64,000 bases of DNA, taken from the NCBI GenBank assembly GCA_964438995.1, contig CAYTMQ010000003.1, positions 62,001-126,000 on the forward strand, read 5' to 3'. A program made the translations under genes and the position numbers. Positions 8,479 to 17,375 of the stretch are shown in pieces. The stretch's first letter is position 1, and each line of letters starts with the position of its first letter. The notes beneath the pieces were generated by a model. The model was not told the DNA's origin and did no database searches. It saw only the letters and a program-made list of their open reading frames with translations. Source of the DNA: JABMMZ01 sp964438995. Lineage in GTDB: Bacteria > Bacteroidota > Bacteroidia > NS11-12g > UBA955.

Positions 8479-8509
8479 TTGGTTTTCTCACTTAAAATTC
8501 AAATCTTTG
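8479..8509 (+). promoter_or_regulatory. Probable promoter of the LpxH-like gene
   Basis: TTG (8479-8481), 20-base spacer, AATCTTTG (8502-8509), one mismatch from TAnnTTTG. It ends 16 bases before the TTG start at 8526. Confidence 0.45.
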
Positions 8510-8525
8510 AGGCATCTTAACTACC

Positions 8526-9278
8526 TTGACTGAGCCACAAAAACATATCTATTTTGCGTCCGACTTCCACCTAGGTGTGCCTAACAGAGAAGCTTCTTTG
8601 ATTAGAGAGAGAAAAATCTGCGCCTGGCTTGATAGTATCAAACAGAATGCATCTGAGATTTATTTGGTTGGTGATGTCTTCGACTTTTGGTTCGAATACA
8701 AACATGTTGTTCCAAAAGGTTTTAGTAGATTGATGGGTAAAATCGCAGAGCTTAGTGATAGTGGCATTCAAATTACACTGTTCAAAGGCAATCACGACAT
8801 GTGGACCTTTGGATATCTTGAAGAAGAACTCGGCATTAAGGTTGTTTCCAATGAATTGATTATTGAACGCAATGGTAAAAAATTCTTTATACACCACGGC
8901 GACGGTATTGGACCAGGAGATCACGGTTACAAAATCATTAAAAAGATTTTCAGACACCCTGTTTCGATTAAATTGTTTGGATTTTTACACCCATATTTTG
9001 GAGCAGGTTTAGCCAAATACCTATCTAAAAGAAGTCGAATTGGCAAAGGCAATAGTGATAAAATTTATTTGGGTGACGATAAAGAATTCATCACCATTTT
9101 TTGCAAAGACCAATTGTCTCACACCCATTATGATTTCTTTGTTTGTGGACACAGACATTACCCTATTGAAGTACAATTAAACGAGCGTTCTAAATACATC
9201 AATTTAGGTGAATGGGTAAACGATTTTACCTATGCCGAGTTTGATGGCACACATCTTGAACTTAAAAGTTTTAAGTAA
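8526..9278 (+). CDS. lpxH: UDP-2,3-diacylglucosamine diphosphatase-like metallophosphoesterase
   Basis: 250 aa. The calcineurin-type metal centre is complete: DFHLG (Asp13, His15), GDVFDFWFE (Asp50), GNHDMW (Asn89-His90-Asp91), HHGDG (His123/124) and GHRHYP. The FDFWFEY and RSRIGKGNSDK segments are typical of LpxH, which cleaves UDP-2,3-diacylglucosamine to lipid X in lipid A synthesis at the inner membrane. The assignment to LpxH rather than another phosphoesterase is by motif only. Start codon is TTG; the next in-frame ATG lies beyond the catalytic Asp/His. The stop overlaps the next start (TAATG), so the two genes are coupled. Confidence 0.75.
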   Translation: MTEPQKHIYFASDFHLGVPNREASLIRERKICAWLDSIKQNASEIYLVGDVFDFWFEYKHVVPKGFSRLMGKIAELSDSGIQITLFKGNHDMWTFGYLEEELGIKVVSNELIIERNGKKFFIHHGDGIGPGDHGYKIIKKIFRHPVSIKLFGFLHPYFGAGLAKYLSKRSRIGKGNSDKIYLGDDKEFITIFCKDQLSHTHYDFFVCGHRHYPIEVQLNERSKYINLGEWVNDFTYAEFDGTHLELKSFK

Positions 9279-10090
9279 TGCGTTTTAAACATTTCATATC
9301 ATGTGTTGTACTTTTTTGGATGTACCAATCAACTTGGGCACAAACCTCTACAATTGTGAATGACACCATCACAGTCCCTAAAGGCAGTAGCATTACGACA
9401 GACAATCTAGAAAATCTATTTGTTATTACGCCTACTAACGACATCATTAAATACGATAAAAATGGCAACAAACTAGCCACTGCCAACTTTAAAGTACTGG
9501 GCAATATTGCTTCAATAGACGTTAGCAACCCTTTTGAAATTTATGTGTTTTATCGCGACCAAAACAAAGTCATTTTTCTAGACAATTTATTGAATTCAAG
9601 AGGCGAATGCGATTTAGAGACCATTGGTGCATCACAAGTTGCATGTATTGCAAGAAGTTTCGACAATCAACTTTGGTTGTTTGATGTTGCCGACCAAAAA
9701 CTAAAAAAATACAGCAAAGATTTAAAACTATTAACCGAAAGCGCTCCTTGGAATACACTCGGCATATCAGGAGGTATTAATCCAACTTTGATTAGTGACA
9801 TTAACAATTCAGTCCTGATATTAAATAACCAGCAAGTTCTAGAATTTGACATATTTGCTAATTATAGTAAAATCAAATTAAGTGACACATTGCAGAACTT
9901 CCAATACCTTAACAACTCATTGGTTTTTCTAAAAAACAACAAAGTCTATTCATTTTTGCCATCAACCTTTACATTAAAAGTGATGGATATTGTTCTACCT
10001 GATATCTGCCGTCAATTCAGAATAGAGAAAGAAAGATTGTATTTTTTAACCGACGATTGCGTAATTTTGCGCACTTATTCTGAAAAGTAA
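9278..10090 (+). CDS. Secreted beta-propeller-like protein of unknown function
   Basis: 270 aa with a signal peptide (about residues 1-21, ending STWAQ). The mature part shows repeated beta-strand blocks such as DNLENLFVITPTNDIIKYDKNG, DVSNPFEIYVFYRDQNKVIFLDN, RSFDNQLWLFDVADQKLKKY and NNQQVLEFDIF, consistent with an NHL/six-bladed propeller fold. No catalytic motif is visible. Its ATG overlaps the stop of the LpxH-like gene by one base, and prfA follows 26 bases later; whether it works with LpxH is unknown. Confidence 0.7.
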   Translation: MRFKHFISCVVLFWMYQSTWAQTSTIVNDTITVPKGSSITTDNLENLFVITPTNDIIKYDKNGNKLATANFKVLGNIASIDVSNPFEIYVFYRDQNKVIFLDNLLNSRGECDLETIGASQVACIARSFDNQLWLFDVADQKLKKYSKDLKLLTESAPWNTLGISGGINPTLISDINNSVLILNNQQVLEFDIFANYSKIKLSDTLQNFQYLNNSLVFLKNNKVYSFLPSTFTLKVMDIVLPDICRQFRIEKERLYFLTDDCVILRTYSEK

Positions 10091-10105
10091 TCTGTCTAAG
10101 ACGGA
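10091..10105. repeat. Short imperfect palindrome TCTGTCTAAGACGGA
   Basis: 15-base interrupted palindrome in the gap before prfA. It resembles the TCCGCCTGAGACGGA palindrome at 21460-21474, hinting at a dispersed family; two copies are weak evidence. Confidence 0.35.
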
Positions 10106-10116
10106 TTTAAATACTC

Positions 10117-11190
10117 ATGTTAGAGAAATTAGAAGCCATAGAAGCCCGTTTTAAGGAAGTTGAGCTGTTGTTAAGCAGTGCTGACACGATGAGTGACATG
10201 AAACGTTTCACTCAATTGAACAAAGAATACAGCGATTTAAAGGAAGTAGTTGATACAACCCACGAATACCGCAGTGTGTTGAACCATTATCAACAAGCTA
10301 AGGATATGGTTGCCAACGAAAAAGATGCTGAATTAAGGGAAATGGCAAAAATGGAAGCCGACGAAATGGAGTCTAAAATCGGTCCATTAGAAGAAAAAAT
10401 CAAATTATTACTGATACCAAAAGATCCTGAAGATGCTAAAAATGCCATCGTAGAGATTAGAGCTGGTACTGGTGGCGACGAGGCCAGTTTGTTTGCAGGA
10501 GATTTAATGAAAATGTATACCCGCTATTGCGAAACTAAAGGTTGGAAAGTGGAGGTATTAGATGAAAACGAAGGTACAGCAGGCGGATACAAAGAGGTTA
10601 TATTAGAGGTTACAGGTAACAATGTTTACGGTGAACTTAAATACGAAAGTGGTGTTCACCGTGTTCAAAGGGTACCCAAAACCGAAAGTCAGGGTCGTGT
10701 ACACACATCTGCAGCTACAGTAGCAGTATTGCCAGAGGCAGAAGATGTAGATGTACAATTAAATCCTGCAGATATTGAAATGCAAACCAGTAGAAGTGGT
10801 GGTGCAGGTGGACAGAACGTCAACAAGGTTGAAACAAAAGTACAATTAACACACAAACCTTCTGGTATAGTTGTGGTTTGTCAAGTAGAGCGCTCTCAGT
10901 TAGGCAATAGAGAGAGGGCTATGCAAATGTTGAGGACTAAATTGTACGAACGTGCATTAGAAGAGCACAATTCTAAAATTGCGAGTACTAGAAAAACTTT
11001 GGTTGCTTCAGGAGATAGAAGTGCAAAGATTAGAACATACAACTTTTCACAAAGCCGAGTTACAGATCACAGAATCAATATGACAATCTACGCTCTGGAC
11101 ACTTTTCTTGGAGGCGACATTCAAGAGATGATTGACGCTTTGAAAGTGGCAGAAAATGCCGAAAGAATGAAAGAAGGCAGCGTAGCTTAA
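10117..11190 (+). CDS. prfA: Peptide chain release factor 1
   Basis: 357 aa, normal RF1 length. It recognises UAA/UAG in the ribosomal A site and triggers peptidyl-tRNA hydrolysis. The catalytic GGQ is in RSGGAGGQNVNKVETKV, and the codon-reading PxT tripeptide is PKT in RVQRVPKTESQGRVHTSAATVAVLPEA. E. coli has PAT at this place. The surrounding GGAGGQNVNKVE differs from the SGPGGQSVN form I recall from Bacteroides and Flavobacterium, so it may mark another class. prmC, whose product methylates the GGQ glutamine, is at 37682. Confidence 0.95.
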   Translation: MLEKLEAIEARFKEVELLLSSADTMSDMKRFTQLNKEYSDLKEVVDTTHEYRSVLNHYQQAKDMVANEKDAELREMAKMEADEMESKIGPLEEKIKLLLIPKDPEDAKNAIVEIRAGTGGDEASLFAGDLMKMYTRYCETKGWKVEVLDENEGTAGGYKEVILEVTGNNVYGELKYESGVHRVQRVPKTESQGRVHTSAATVAVLPEAEDVDVQLNPADIEMQTSRSGGAGGQNVNKVETKVQLTHKPSGIVVVCQVERSQLGNRERAMQMLRTKLYERALEEHNSKIASTRKTLVASGDRSAKIRTYNFSQSRVTDHRINMTIYALDTFLGGDIQEMIDALKVAENAERMKEGSVA

Positions 11191-11198
11191 AACTGAAT

Positions 11199-11306
11199 TT
11201 ACAAGCCAGCAGGTCCTTGCTTTACCCCTTCACCATCTTTACGTATGGGTTTCTCCATACCTTTACGACGGCTTCTTACTTTAGGATATTTTTTATCAGT
11301 GTTCAT
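11199..11306 (-). CDS. 35-aa basic mini-protein
   Basis: A short open frame on the minus strand: ATG at 11306, TAA at 11201-11199. The product starts MNTDKKYPKVRSRRKGMEKP and ends VKQGPAGL; 11 of 35 residues are Lys/Arg. It is convergent with prfA, 8 bases past its stop, and no other gene explains the 400-base gap. Codon use is like neighbouring genes. The conserved-looking KVRSRRKGMEKP core suggests a small ribosomal or nucleic-acid-associated protein, but this is inference and no homologue could be checked. Confidence 0.5.
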   Translation of the reverse strand: MNTDKKYPKVRSRRKGMEKPIRKDGEGVKQGPAGL

Positions 11307-11591
11307 TTGGTTATTTAACAATTTTAAAAGAACAATTATTGTGCCCTTTTAAAATATTAGACGCAAATTTTAAGAAAACGTTTCACCTAATCTCATAAAT
11401 TTTTTAAATATGAATATTTTCTGACAATTGCTTAATAACCAGTTGTGTTAACAAACAATTGTTATAACAAATTAACTCTTGTAAAATAAATTTTAAACGC
11501 CCTATTGATGGGCATCTTCGTTGACCACTTTTTCGACAAAAAAATGTTCCATTTTATTAGACGAGTATAAAAACTCAGTCAAATAATTTTA
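11307..11591. other. AT-rich intergenic region
   Basis: Contains a palindrome AACAATTGTT (11454-11463) and a weak GCCC(7)GGGC hairpin (11499-11513) that could end the minus-strand FAD oxidoreductase transcript, followed on that strand by an A/T-rich stretch. No further convincing gene seen. Confidence 0.4.
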
Positions 11592-12896
11592 CTAAAAATT
11601 TCCAGAAATGAACTTTTCGGCCATCAATTTACCCTCTCTAACGGCATAATTGGTGCCTCTATCTTCTGGATAAATTTGTGCCATTGAATTGATGTAAACG
11701 TTTTCAATTGGCGTTTTGAATTCTGGTATGATCTTGCTGTAATGCAAGGTCACCAAAGGCTGAGAAAACGGCTCTTTCCACACATGATAACGCATCACCC
11801 ATGATGTATCAAATGCAGGGAACATCTTTTGAATGTATGGCACAGCATACTCAAAAAACTCTTTCTCACTCATACCATATAGCTTCTCGTCAGTAGGTAA
11901 ATACTTTGATAAATAAACAATGTGTCTGCCTTTATACGTTTCCTTAGGTTCAAAATTCGTGTGTTCTATTACTCCTACAAATGGAAAACCAGGATCGTTG
12001 ACATTTAACCAATAGATTTCACTTAAACTTCTATTCAACTCTAAAGTCAAACATACATTGCCAATGTATTGAACCTTATTTAATGCGTCTGTGTATTCTT
12101 TAGTTACAGATGATTGAAGGATACTAGCACAAGTAGGCAGTGGTGTTGTTAAAACGGTTTTGTCGGCTTCAAGCACTTCACCATTTTCAAACAGCAATCG
12201 ACCATTTTGATCAATCTCTTTTACGGCTTTATTGAAATGAATAGTGCCTCCTAATTTTTGTATTTCAGCACAAGTAGATTCAGCCAATGAAGCAAATCCT
12301 CCTTTATAATAGGCTAGATATTCCTTGCCCTTTTCGCCTCTACTACCGCCTCTTAATTTCAGTTTATTCCAGAACCAAACAGCAGAAACTTCTTCAGCAT
12401 ATCGTCCGAATTTACCCTTTAACAATGGCTCCCAAACAACGGTATATCCTTGCTTTCCGCAGATTCTAATCAACCAGTCTTTTGCAGTTATAGACTCTAA
12501 TTTCTTCCAATCTTTAACAATTCTTACTGCTAATACAACAAATCCCAATCTGATTCTATTGATCAAATTCAATGGTTTGAATTTTAGCAAATCCAGAGGA
12601 GAACTCAATTTGAAAAAGTTGTTTGAATAATACATGCCTGTCCTTGTCTCACGAATGATGATTCTATCCTCGCAATTCAAGTCCTTGATCAAATCCATAA
12701 CATGTTTATCATTGGTAAACCAATGGTGGTAGAACTTCTCAAGATTTTCTCCTTCAACTTTAAAAGAACCTGCTAAGCCACCTGGTTCAGCATCCTTTTC
12801 AAAGATGTTGACTTGCCATCCAGCTTTTGCCAAATAATATCCCAGACTCAGTCCTGTAAAGCCTGCACCAACAATGTTTATCGATTTATTACTCAT
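11592..12896 (-). CDS. NAD(P)/FAD-dependent oxidoreductase (amine-oxidase/UDP-galactopyranose mutase-like)
   Basis: 434 aa with an N-terminal dinucleotide-binding fold (INIVGAGFTGLSLGYYLAKAGWQVNIFEKDAEPGGLAGS; GxGxxG and the following FEKD acidic end). The central KFGRYAEEVSAVWFWNKLKLRGGSRG and the C-terminal NVYINSMAQIYPEDRGTNYAVREGK fit a flavoprotein group commonly paired with polyprenyl-phosphate glycosyltransferases. Exact substrate unknown; polysaccharide or isoprenoid chemistry is suggested by the neighbour, the GT2 gene, whose stop overlaps its ATG by one base. Confidence 0.8.
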   Translation of the reverse strand: MSNKSINIVGAGFTGLSLGYYLAKAGWQVNIFEKDAEPGGLAGSFKVEGENLEKFYHHWFTNDKHVMDLIKDLNCEDRIIIRETRTGMYYSNNFFKLSSPLDLLKFKPLNLINRIRLGFVVLAVRIVKDWKKLESITAKDWLIRICGKQGYTVVWEPLLKGKFGRYAEEVSAVWFWNKLKLRGGSRGEKGKEYLAYYKGGFASLAESTCAEIQKLGGTIHFNKAVKEIDQNGRLLFENGEVLEADKTVLTTPLPTCASILQSSVTKEYTDALNKVQYIGNVCLTLELNRSLSEIYWLNVNDPGFPFVGVIEHTNFEPKETYKGRHIVYLSKYLPTDEKLYGMSEKEFFEYAVPYIQKMFPAFDTSWVMRYHVWKEPFSQPLVTLHYSKIIPEFKTPIENVYINSMAQIYPEDRGTNYAVREGKLMAEKFISGNF

Positions 12897-13840
12897 TAAA
12901 TTTTTTCGAAACCTATCTTATCTTTGATGATATACAATGGTCGCTGTTTGATTTCACCATATATTCTACCAACGTATTCACCAATAATTCCCAACACTAA
13001 AAGTATGATACCTCCAATTAGAAGTATAGATATCATCAACAAAGTCCATCCTTCTACGAAGTGATTTGTAAACAATCTCATGTACAACGAATACAAGATA
13101 CCAAAAAAAGCTAAAATGGAAGTCACAAACCCTACAAAAGTTGCCACTTTAAGCGGAGTGTTAGAAAATGATAAAATCGCATCACTCGCCAATCTAAGCA
13201 TCTTTTTAAGCGGGTATTTTGTAGTACCTGCAAATCGGCTTTCTCTGTCGTATTCAACAAAGGTTTGGTTGAAACCAATCCAAGCCACCATACCTCTTAC
13301 AAATCGGTATGTTTCTCTCATTCTTAAAAACTGATCGAGTGCATTTCTATCCATTAATCTGAAATCACCTGTATCTAGAGGGATATCAACATCACTCAAT
13401 CTATTGATGAATCTATAAAAATACTTAGCAGTTATCAATTTGAAAGCACTCTCTCCCGCTCTGTCTTTGCGTTTTCCAAATATCACATCATACCCTTCCT
13501 CCCATTTTTTAACCATTTCAAGAATGATGTGAGGCGGGTCTTGTAAATCGGCATCAATTACAACTGCTGCATCGCCTTTGCAATTGTCTAATCCAGCAGT
13601 GATAGCAATCTGGTGACCAAAGTTGCGTGCGAAATTAATCCCTTTAACTCTGTTGTCCTTTTTTACGGCATCGCGAATCAACTCGAGTGTGGTGTCTTTA
13701 CTACCATCGTTAACGAATATCAATTCATAGTCGTATTTCGAACTATCTAATCCCGCAAGGGTTTCTGTTAATCTTCTGTATGTTTCTGCAAAAACTTCTT
13801 GTTCGTTAAAGCATGGAACTACAATAGAAATTAATTTCAT
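12896..13840 (-). CDS. Glycosyltransferase family 2, GtrB/DPM1-like
   Basis: 314 aa. N-terminal GT-A domain: IVVPCFNEQE, then VNDGSKDTT, RNFGHQIAITAGLD, and the metal-binding DADLQDPP (Asp96, Asp98). Two C-terminal membrane helices (about 232-252 and 267-290) and the IIGEYVGRIYGEIKQRPLYI tail are typical of enzymes that load a sugar onto undecaprenyl phosphate on the cytoplasmic face. The sugar is unknown. Coupled to the FAD oxidoreductase (TAATG). 19 bases separate it from the carboxyltransferase upstream. Confidence 0.88.
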   Translation of the reverse strand: MKLISIVVPCFNEQEVFAETYRRLTETLAGLDSSKYDYELIFVNDGSKDTTLELIRDAVKKDNRVKGINFARNFGHQIAITAGLDNCKGDAAVVIDADLQDPPHIILEMVKKWEEGYDVIFGKRKDRAGESAFKLITAKYFYRFINRLSDVDIPLDTGDFRLMDRNALDQFLRMRETYRFVRGMVAWIGFNQTFVEYDRESRFAGTTKYPLKKMLRLASDAILSFSNTPLKVATFVGFVTSILAFFGILYSLYMRLFTNHFVEGWTLLMISILLIGGIILLVLGIIGEYVGRIYGEIKQRPLYIIKDKIGFEKI

Positions 13841-13859
13841 TTATCGCTGATTGATTATA

Positions 13860-15422
13860 TTACAAAGGAATGTTTCCGTGTTTCTTTCTAGGTAGGTTTT
13901 TAACCTTGTTTTCAAGCATAGCAAATGCTGAAATCAGTCGTGAACGTGTTTCTTCTGGATAGATGACATCGTCAATAAACCCGCGTTCTGCAGCTCTATA
14001 TGGATTGGCAAAAATCTCTGCATATTCTGCTTCTTTTTCTTTCCAAGCTTGATCAGGGTTACTAGCACTTGTAATCTCCTTTTTAAAGATGATTTCAGCG
14101 GCACCTTTAGCACCCATTACTGCAATTTCTGCACTTGGCCAAGCAAAATTCATATCAGCACCGATATGTTTACTGTTCATTACGTCATAAGCTCCGCCGT
14201 ATGCTTTTCTTGTGATTACTGTAATTCTTGGAACCGTAGCTTCGCTAAACGCATACAACAATTTAGCTCCATTTGTAATGATGGCATTCCATTCTTGGTC
14301 GGTTCCAGGTAAAAATCCAGGAACATCTTCTAACACCAATAATGGGATATTGAAAGCATCACAGAATCTTACAAAACGCGCTCCTTTTGTAGATGAATGA
14401 ACATCTAAAACTCCAGCAAGTGAACTCGGATTGTTGGCAACAATACCAATGCTTCTACCAGCTAAACGAGCAAAACCAACAACGATATTTTCAGCAAAAT
14501 TCTTATGCACTTCAAAGAAGCTTTCTTCGTCAACCAAACCCTCAATTACCTCTCTCATATCATAAGGTTGATTGGCATTATCAGGCACAATTGATTTTAG
14601 TTGTTCTCTTATTTCATTGTTGGAAGTATAAGGCACACTTGGAGCTTTCTCTTCACAATTTTGAGGCATATAACTCAAGAGTTTTTTCAAACTGCTCAAG
14701 CAATCAATTTCGTTTGCAAATGAAAAATGGGCAACACCAGATTTTGATGAATGAACTGATGCACCACCTAATTGTTCGCTACTTACCTCTTCATTAGTCA
14801 CTGTTTTTACAACATTCGGACCAGTAACAAACATATAACTGGTGTTTTCAACCATGCCAATAAAATCTGTAATAGCTGGAGAATACACAGCTCCACCAGC
14901 ACATGGTCCCATGATTGCTGATATTTGAGGTATAACACCGCTGGCTATAGTATTTCTATAAAATATATCAGCATATCCACCCAAAGACACTACACCTTCT
15001 TGGATACGCGCGCCACCACTATCGTTTAAACCAATTACTGGAGCTCCATTTTGTATAGCCAAATCCATGATTTTACAAATTTTCTCAGCATGGGTCTCAC
15101 TTAATGAGCCTCCAAATACTGTAAAATCTTGTGAAAATACATACACCAAACGACCGTTGATGGTACCATAACCTGTTACCACTCCATCGCCTAAAAACTT
15201 TTGTTTTTGCATACCAAAATCATTGCTTCTGTGAGTCACAAAAGCCCCAACTTCGTTAAAACTATTTTCATCTAACAAGAAATGTATTCTTTCTCTTGCT
15301 GTCAATTTTCCTTTTGAGTGTTGCGATTTGATACGCTCTTCGCCGCCGCCAAGTAATGATTCCTTGCGCTTACTATCCAATAAATCTCTTTTATTCATGT
15401 GTTGTTGAGTTTGGCTGCTCAT
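13860..15422 (-). CDS. Acyl-CoA carboxylase carboxyltransferase (beta) subunit, propionyl/methylmalonyl-CoA type
   Basis: 520 aa from the ATG at 15422 (MSSQTQQ). It moves a carboxyl group between biotin and an acyl-CoA. Family marks: KLTARERIHFLLDENSFNE, VFSQDFTVFGGSLSETHAEKI, the oxyanion GLNDSGGARIQEGV, MGPCAGGAVYSPA, and the second-domain LEDVPGFLPGTDQE and RKAYGGAYDVM. Residues around GGARIQEG favour propionyl-CoA. The biotin carboxylase and carrier subunits are not here. A longer in-frame start at 15440 is rejected because it lies inside a -7-like TTATTTTG (15445-15438). Confidence 0.88.
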   Translation of the reverse strand: MSSQTQQHMNKRDLLDSKRKESLLGGGEERIKSQHSKGKLTARERIHFLLDENSFNEVGAFVTHRSNDFGMQKQKFLGDGVVTGYGTINGRLVYVFSQDFTVFGGSLSETHAEKICKIMDLAIQNGAPVIGLNDSGGARIQEGVVSLGGYADIFYRNTIASGVIPQISAIMGPCAGGAVYSPAITDFIGMVENTSYMFVTGPNVVKTVTNEEVSSEQLGGASVHSSKSGVAHFSFANEIDCLSSLKKLLSYMPQNCEEKAPSVPYTSNNEIREQLKSIVPDNANQPYDMREVIEGLVDEESFFEVHKNFAENIVVGFARLAGRSIGIVANNPSSLAGVLDVHSSTKGARFVRFCDAFNIPLLVLEDVPGFLPGTDQEWNAIITNGAKLLYAFSEATVPRITVITRKAYGGAYDVMNSKHIGADMNFAWPSAEIAVMGAKGAAEIIFKKEITSASNPDQAWKEKEAEYAEIFANPYRAAERGFIDDVIYPEETRSRLISAFAMLENKVKNLPRKKHGNIPL

Positions 15423-15456
15423 ATTGATTATAATTTGCAAAATAAAGGCTTTTCAT

Positions 15457-16455
15457 TTAACCTTTCCATTTTATTTCTCCCAAGTTCAATTTTATTCCAA
15501 ATCTTCCACTCCCAATATCCGTTGGCAAAGAAAAAGTTATTTTAGAATCCGTATTCTTTTTATCAGAAACTAGGTACTGTTTCAATTGATACCATTCATC
15601 CTCTGTGATATTTGCTATGTCCAATTTACGTCGAATCAAATCCGAAATCCTTTTACAATTTTCTTGACTTAAAAAGTTCAAATCTGTAGCCAATTGCAAT
15701 TCAAACAACATCCCTTTCGCTACAGCAATGCCATGTTTCACTGGCTTTCCTAAACTTAGATAATGGCTTTCATATGCATGACCAATGGTGTGACCAAAAT
15801 TCAACAATTGTCTTATAGATGTATCAAATGCATCTTGAACTACTACTGTTTTCTTAGCCTCTGCACATGTTTTTATAACAACATTCAAATCTTCATCCTG
15901 CTCTATCATTTCAAACAATCGAACATCAAGAATACTCGCGGTTTTAATGATTTCCGCCCAGGCTGATTCCAATTCATCTGTGGACAAAGTTTTTAGAAAC
16001 TCTGGTGAAATAACAACAGTATCTGGTTGAGTAATGGTTCCAATGTAATTTTTTAAATGTCTAAAATCAATTCCAGTTTTACCTCCAATTGCTGCATCAA
16101 CCATGCCCATTAAGGTCGTTGGTACATGAATAAACTTCATACCTCTGCGGTAAATAGACGCAACAAATCCTCCAATATCTGTCACCACTCCTCCTCCTAA
16201 ATTGACCAATACATCCGTGTTTTTGGCACCAAATGTAACCAATTCATTTACGACATATTCTACTGTTTTAAATTGCTTACTTTCTTCACCTGAAGGAATT
16301 ACGATACATTTATCAGAAATCGATTTTACCATAGGATAACAATGTTCATATGTGTTATCGTCACAAAGAACATAAACCGATTTAAACGCGTTGTCTTTAC
16401 ACCACTTTACTATTGCTTTTTCAGCTTGTTCGGTAAATGTAAGAGACACATGCAT
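15457..16455 (-). CDS. aroB: 3-dehydroquinate synthase
   Basis: 332 aa from the ATG at 16455. It cyclises DAHP to 3-dehydroquinate, step two of the shikimate pathway, in the cytoplasm. Signature NLGGGVVTDIGGFVASIYRRG with GGGV binding NAD, then PTTLMGMVDAAIGGKTGID and the zinc site with NFGHTIGHAYE and GKPVKHGIAVAKGM. Slightly short at the C-terminus compared with E. coli AroB (about 360 aa) but all catalytic blocks are present. Its ATG overlaps the porD stop by one base; it replaces the recN that I recall as often following porD. Confidence 0.93.
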   Translation of the reverse strand: MHVSLTFTEQAEKAIVKWCKDNAFKSVYVLCDDNTYEHCYPMVKSISDKCIVIPSGEESKQFKTVEYVVNELVTFGAKNTDVLVNLGGGVVTDIGGFVASIYRRGMKFIHVPTTLMGMVDAAIGGKTGIDFRHLKNYIGTITQPDTVVISPEFLKTLSTDELESAWAEIIKTASILDVRLFEMIEQDEDLNVVIKTCAEAKKTVVVQDAFDTSIRQLLNFGHTIGHAYESHYLSLGKPVKHGIAVAKGMLFELQLATDLNFLSQENCKRISDLIRRKLDIANITEDEWYQLKQYLVSDKKNTDSKITFSLPTDIGSGRFGIKLNLGEIKWKG

Positions 16456-17375
16456 CAAGTTTTAATGGTATCGTAAAAAGATTTATTTGCAGGGTCCATC
16501 CTCGACAACAATTCTATTGCCTTTGTTTGTTCGGCTGATGGTGCTCCTTTGAAGATTTCTATCAATTCTTTGTACTTGGCATTGAAGAACACTTTTACCA
16601 GCATAGAATTTGGATACACTTTTGTCACATCTTGAAAACTTTCTAACGCTTTGAAAATCTCATCGCGTCCTTTTACAACGTCTTTGTGCATAGCATCCAA
16701 ACCATTGATGTGATAAGCATAGAATGCCTTTCTTACTGGCAAATATCTATCACTCATGAGATTGTCAATCAAGTAGTATCTGTTCTTCAAACTCTGACCA
16801 TCGTTTGGACGCCATCCGTCAATACTTTGACTGGCATTAAGAATGTCTCTAGCTTTCTGAAAGTATGGTGTACCACCTTCAGAAGAATAACTGTCGTAAT
16901 TAAGACCAAGCACTACATTGATGTAATAAGCCAACATACCAGTAAGGTTGTATACATTGGCATTTGGTTGAAACTCCATAGCTTGAGATTCTATGTATTG
17001 AAAGTTAAAGTCCAAATCAAGTTGATTGAACAATACGGTGTTGTATGTACTGCCGAAAACTGGTCTGGTAGCCTGAATCTGAACAGTTCCATAAAACGCG
17101 TTAGAGTTAAGGTCGTATTGGGTAATGTCAATTAGAAAAGTCATTTTAAACTTTTCAATTGCCGTAACTTTATCACTGCACCACAATCGTTGGTTAACGA
17201 ATGCTGAAATGGATTGTTGAAGGGAATTAAAAATTTGTGTGTTACTAATCTGAACTTTAGGGTGTATGATGGTAATAGTAGCATCTACATCCTGATTTTG
17301 ACCATTTAGAGGATTGACCATAACCATTGCCACAAGCAATGATAAAACACTTAGTTGAAGTTTTCTGAAATACAT
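16455..17375 (-). CDS. porD: Type IX secretion system protein PorD (DUF4835)
   Basis: 306 aa with a signal peptide (about 1-25, ending NPLNGQ). PorD/DUF4835 proteins are needed for T9SS, the outer-membrane export machine of Bacteroidota. Family marks: DATITIIHPKVQISN, FKMTFLIDITQYDLNSNAFYGTVQIQATRPVF, YNLTGMLAYYINVVLGLNYDSYSSEGGTPYF and the C-terminal LSRMDPANKSFYDTI. Its place next to coaBC, rpoZ and bamD is the usual Bacteroidota arrangement, which supports the call. The first 25 bases overlap the end of coaB. Confidence 0.88.
   Translation of the reverse strand: MYFRKLQLSVLSLLVAMVMVNPLNGQNQDVDATITIIHPKVQISNTQIFNSLQQSISAFVNQRLWCSDKVTAIEKFKMTFLIDITQYDLNSNAFYGTVQIQATRPVFGSTYNTVLFNQLDLDFNFQYIESQAMEFQPNANVYNLTGMLAYYINVVLGLNYDSYSSEGGTPYFQKARDILNASQSIDGWRPNDGQSLKNRYYLIDNLMSDRYLPVRKAFYAYHINGLDAMHKDVVKGRDEIFKALESFQDVTKVYPNSMLVKVFFNAKYKELIEIFKGAPSAEQTKAIELLSRMDPANKSFYDTIKT

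Noticed and set aside
11502..11552. 16-aa minus-strand frame (starts MEHFFVEK) ending in a weak hairpin
   Set aside because: Too short, no promoter box, and the four-base GCCC/GGGC stem is weak; not distinguishable from chance.
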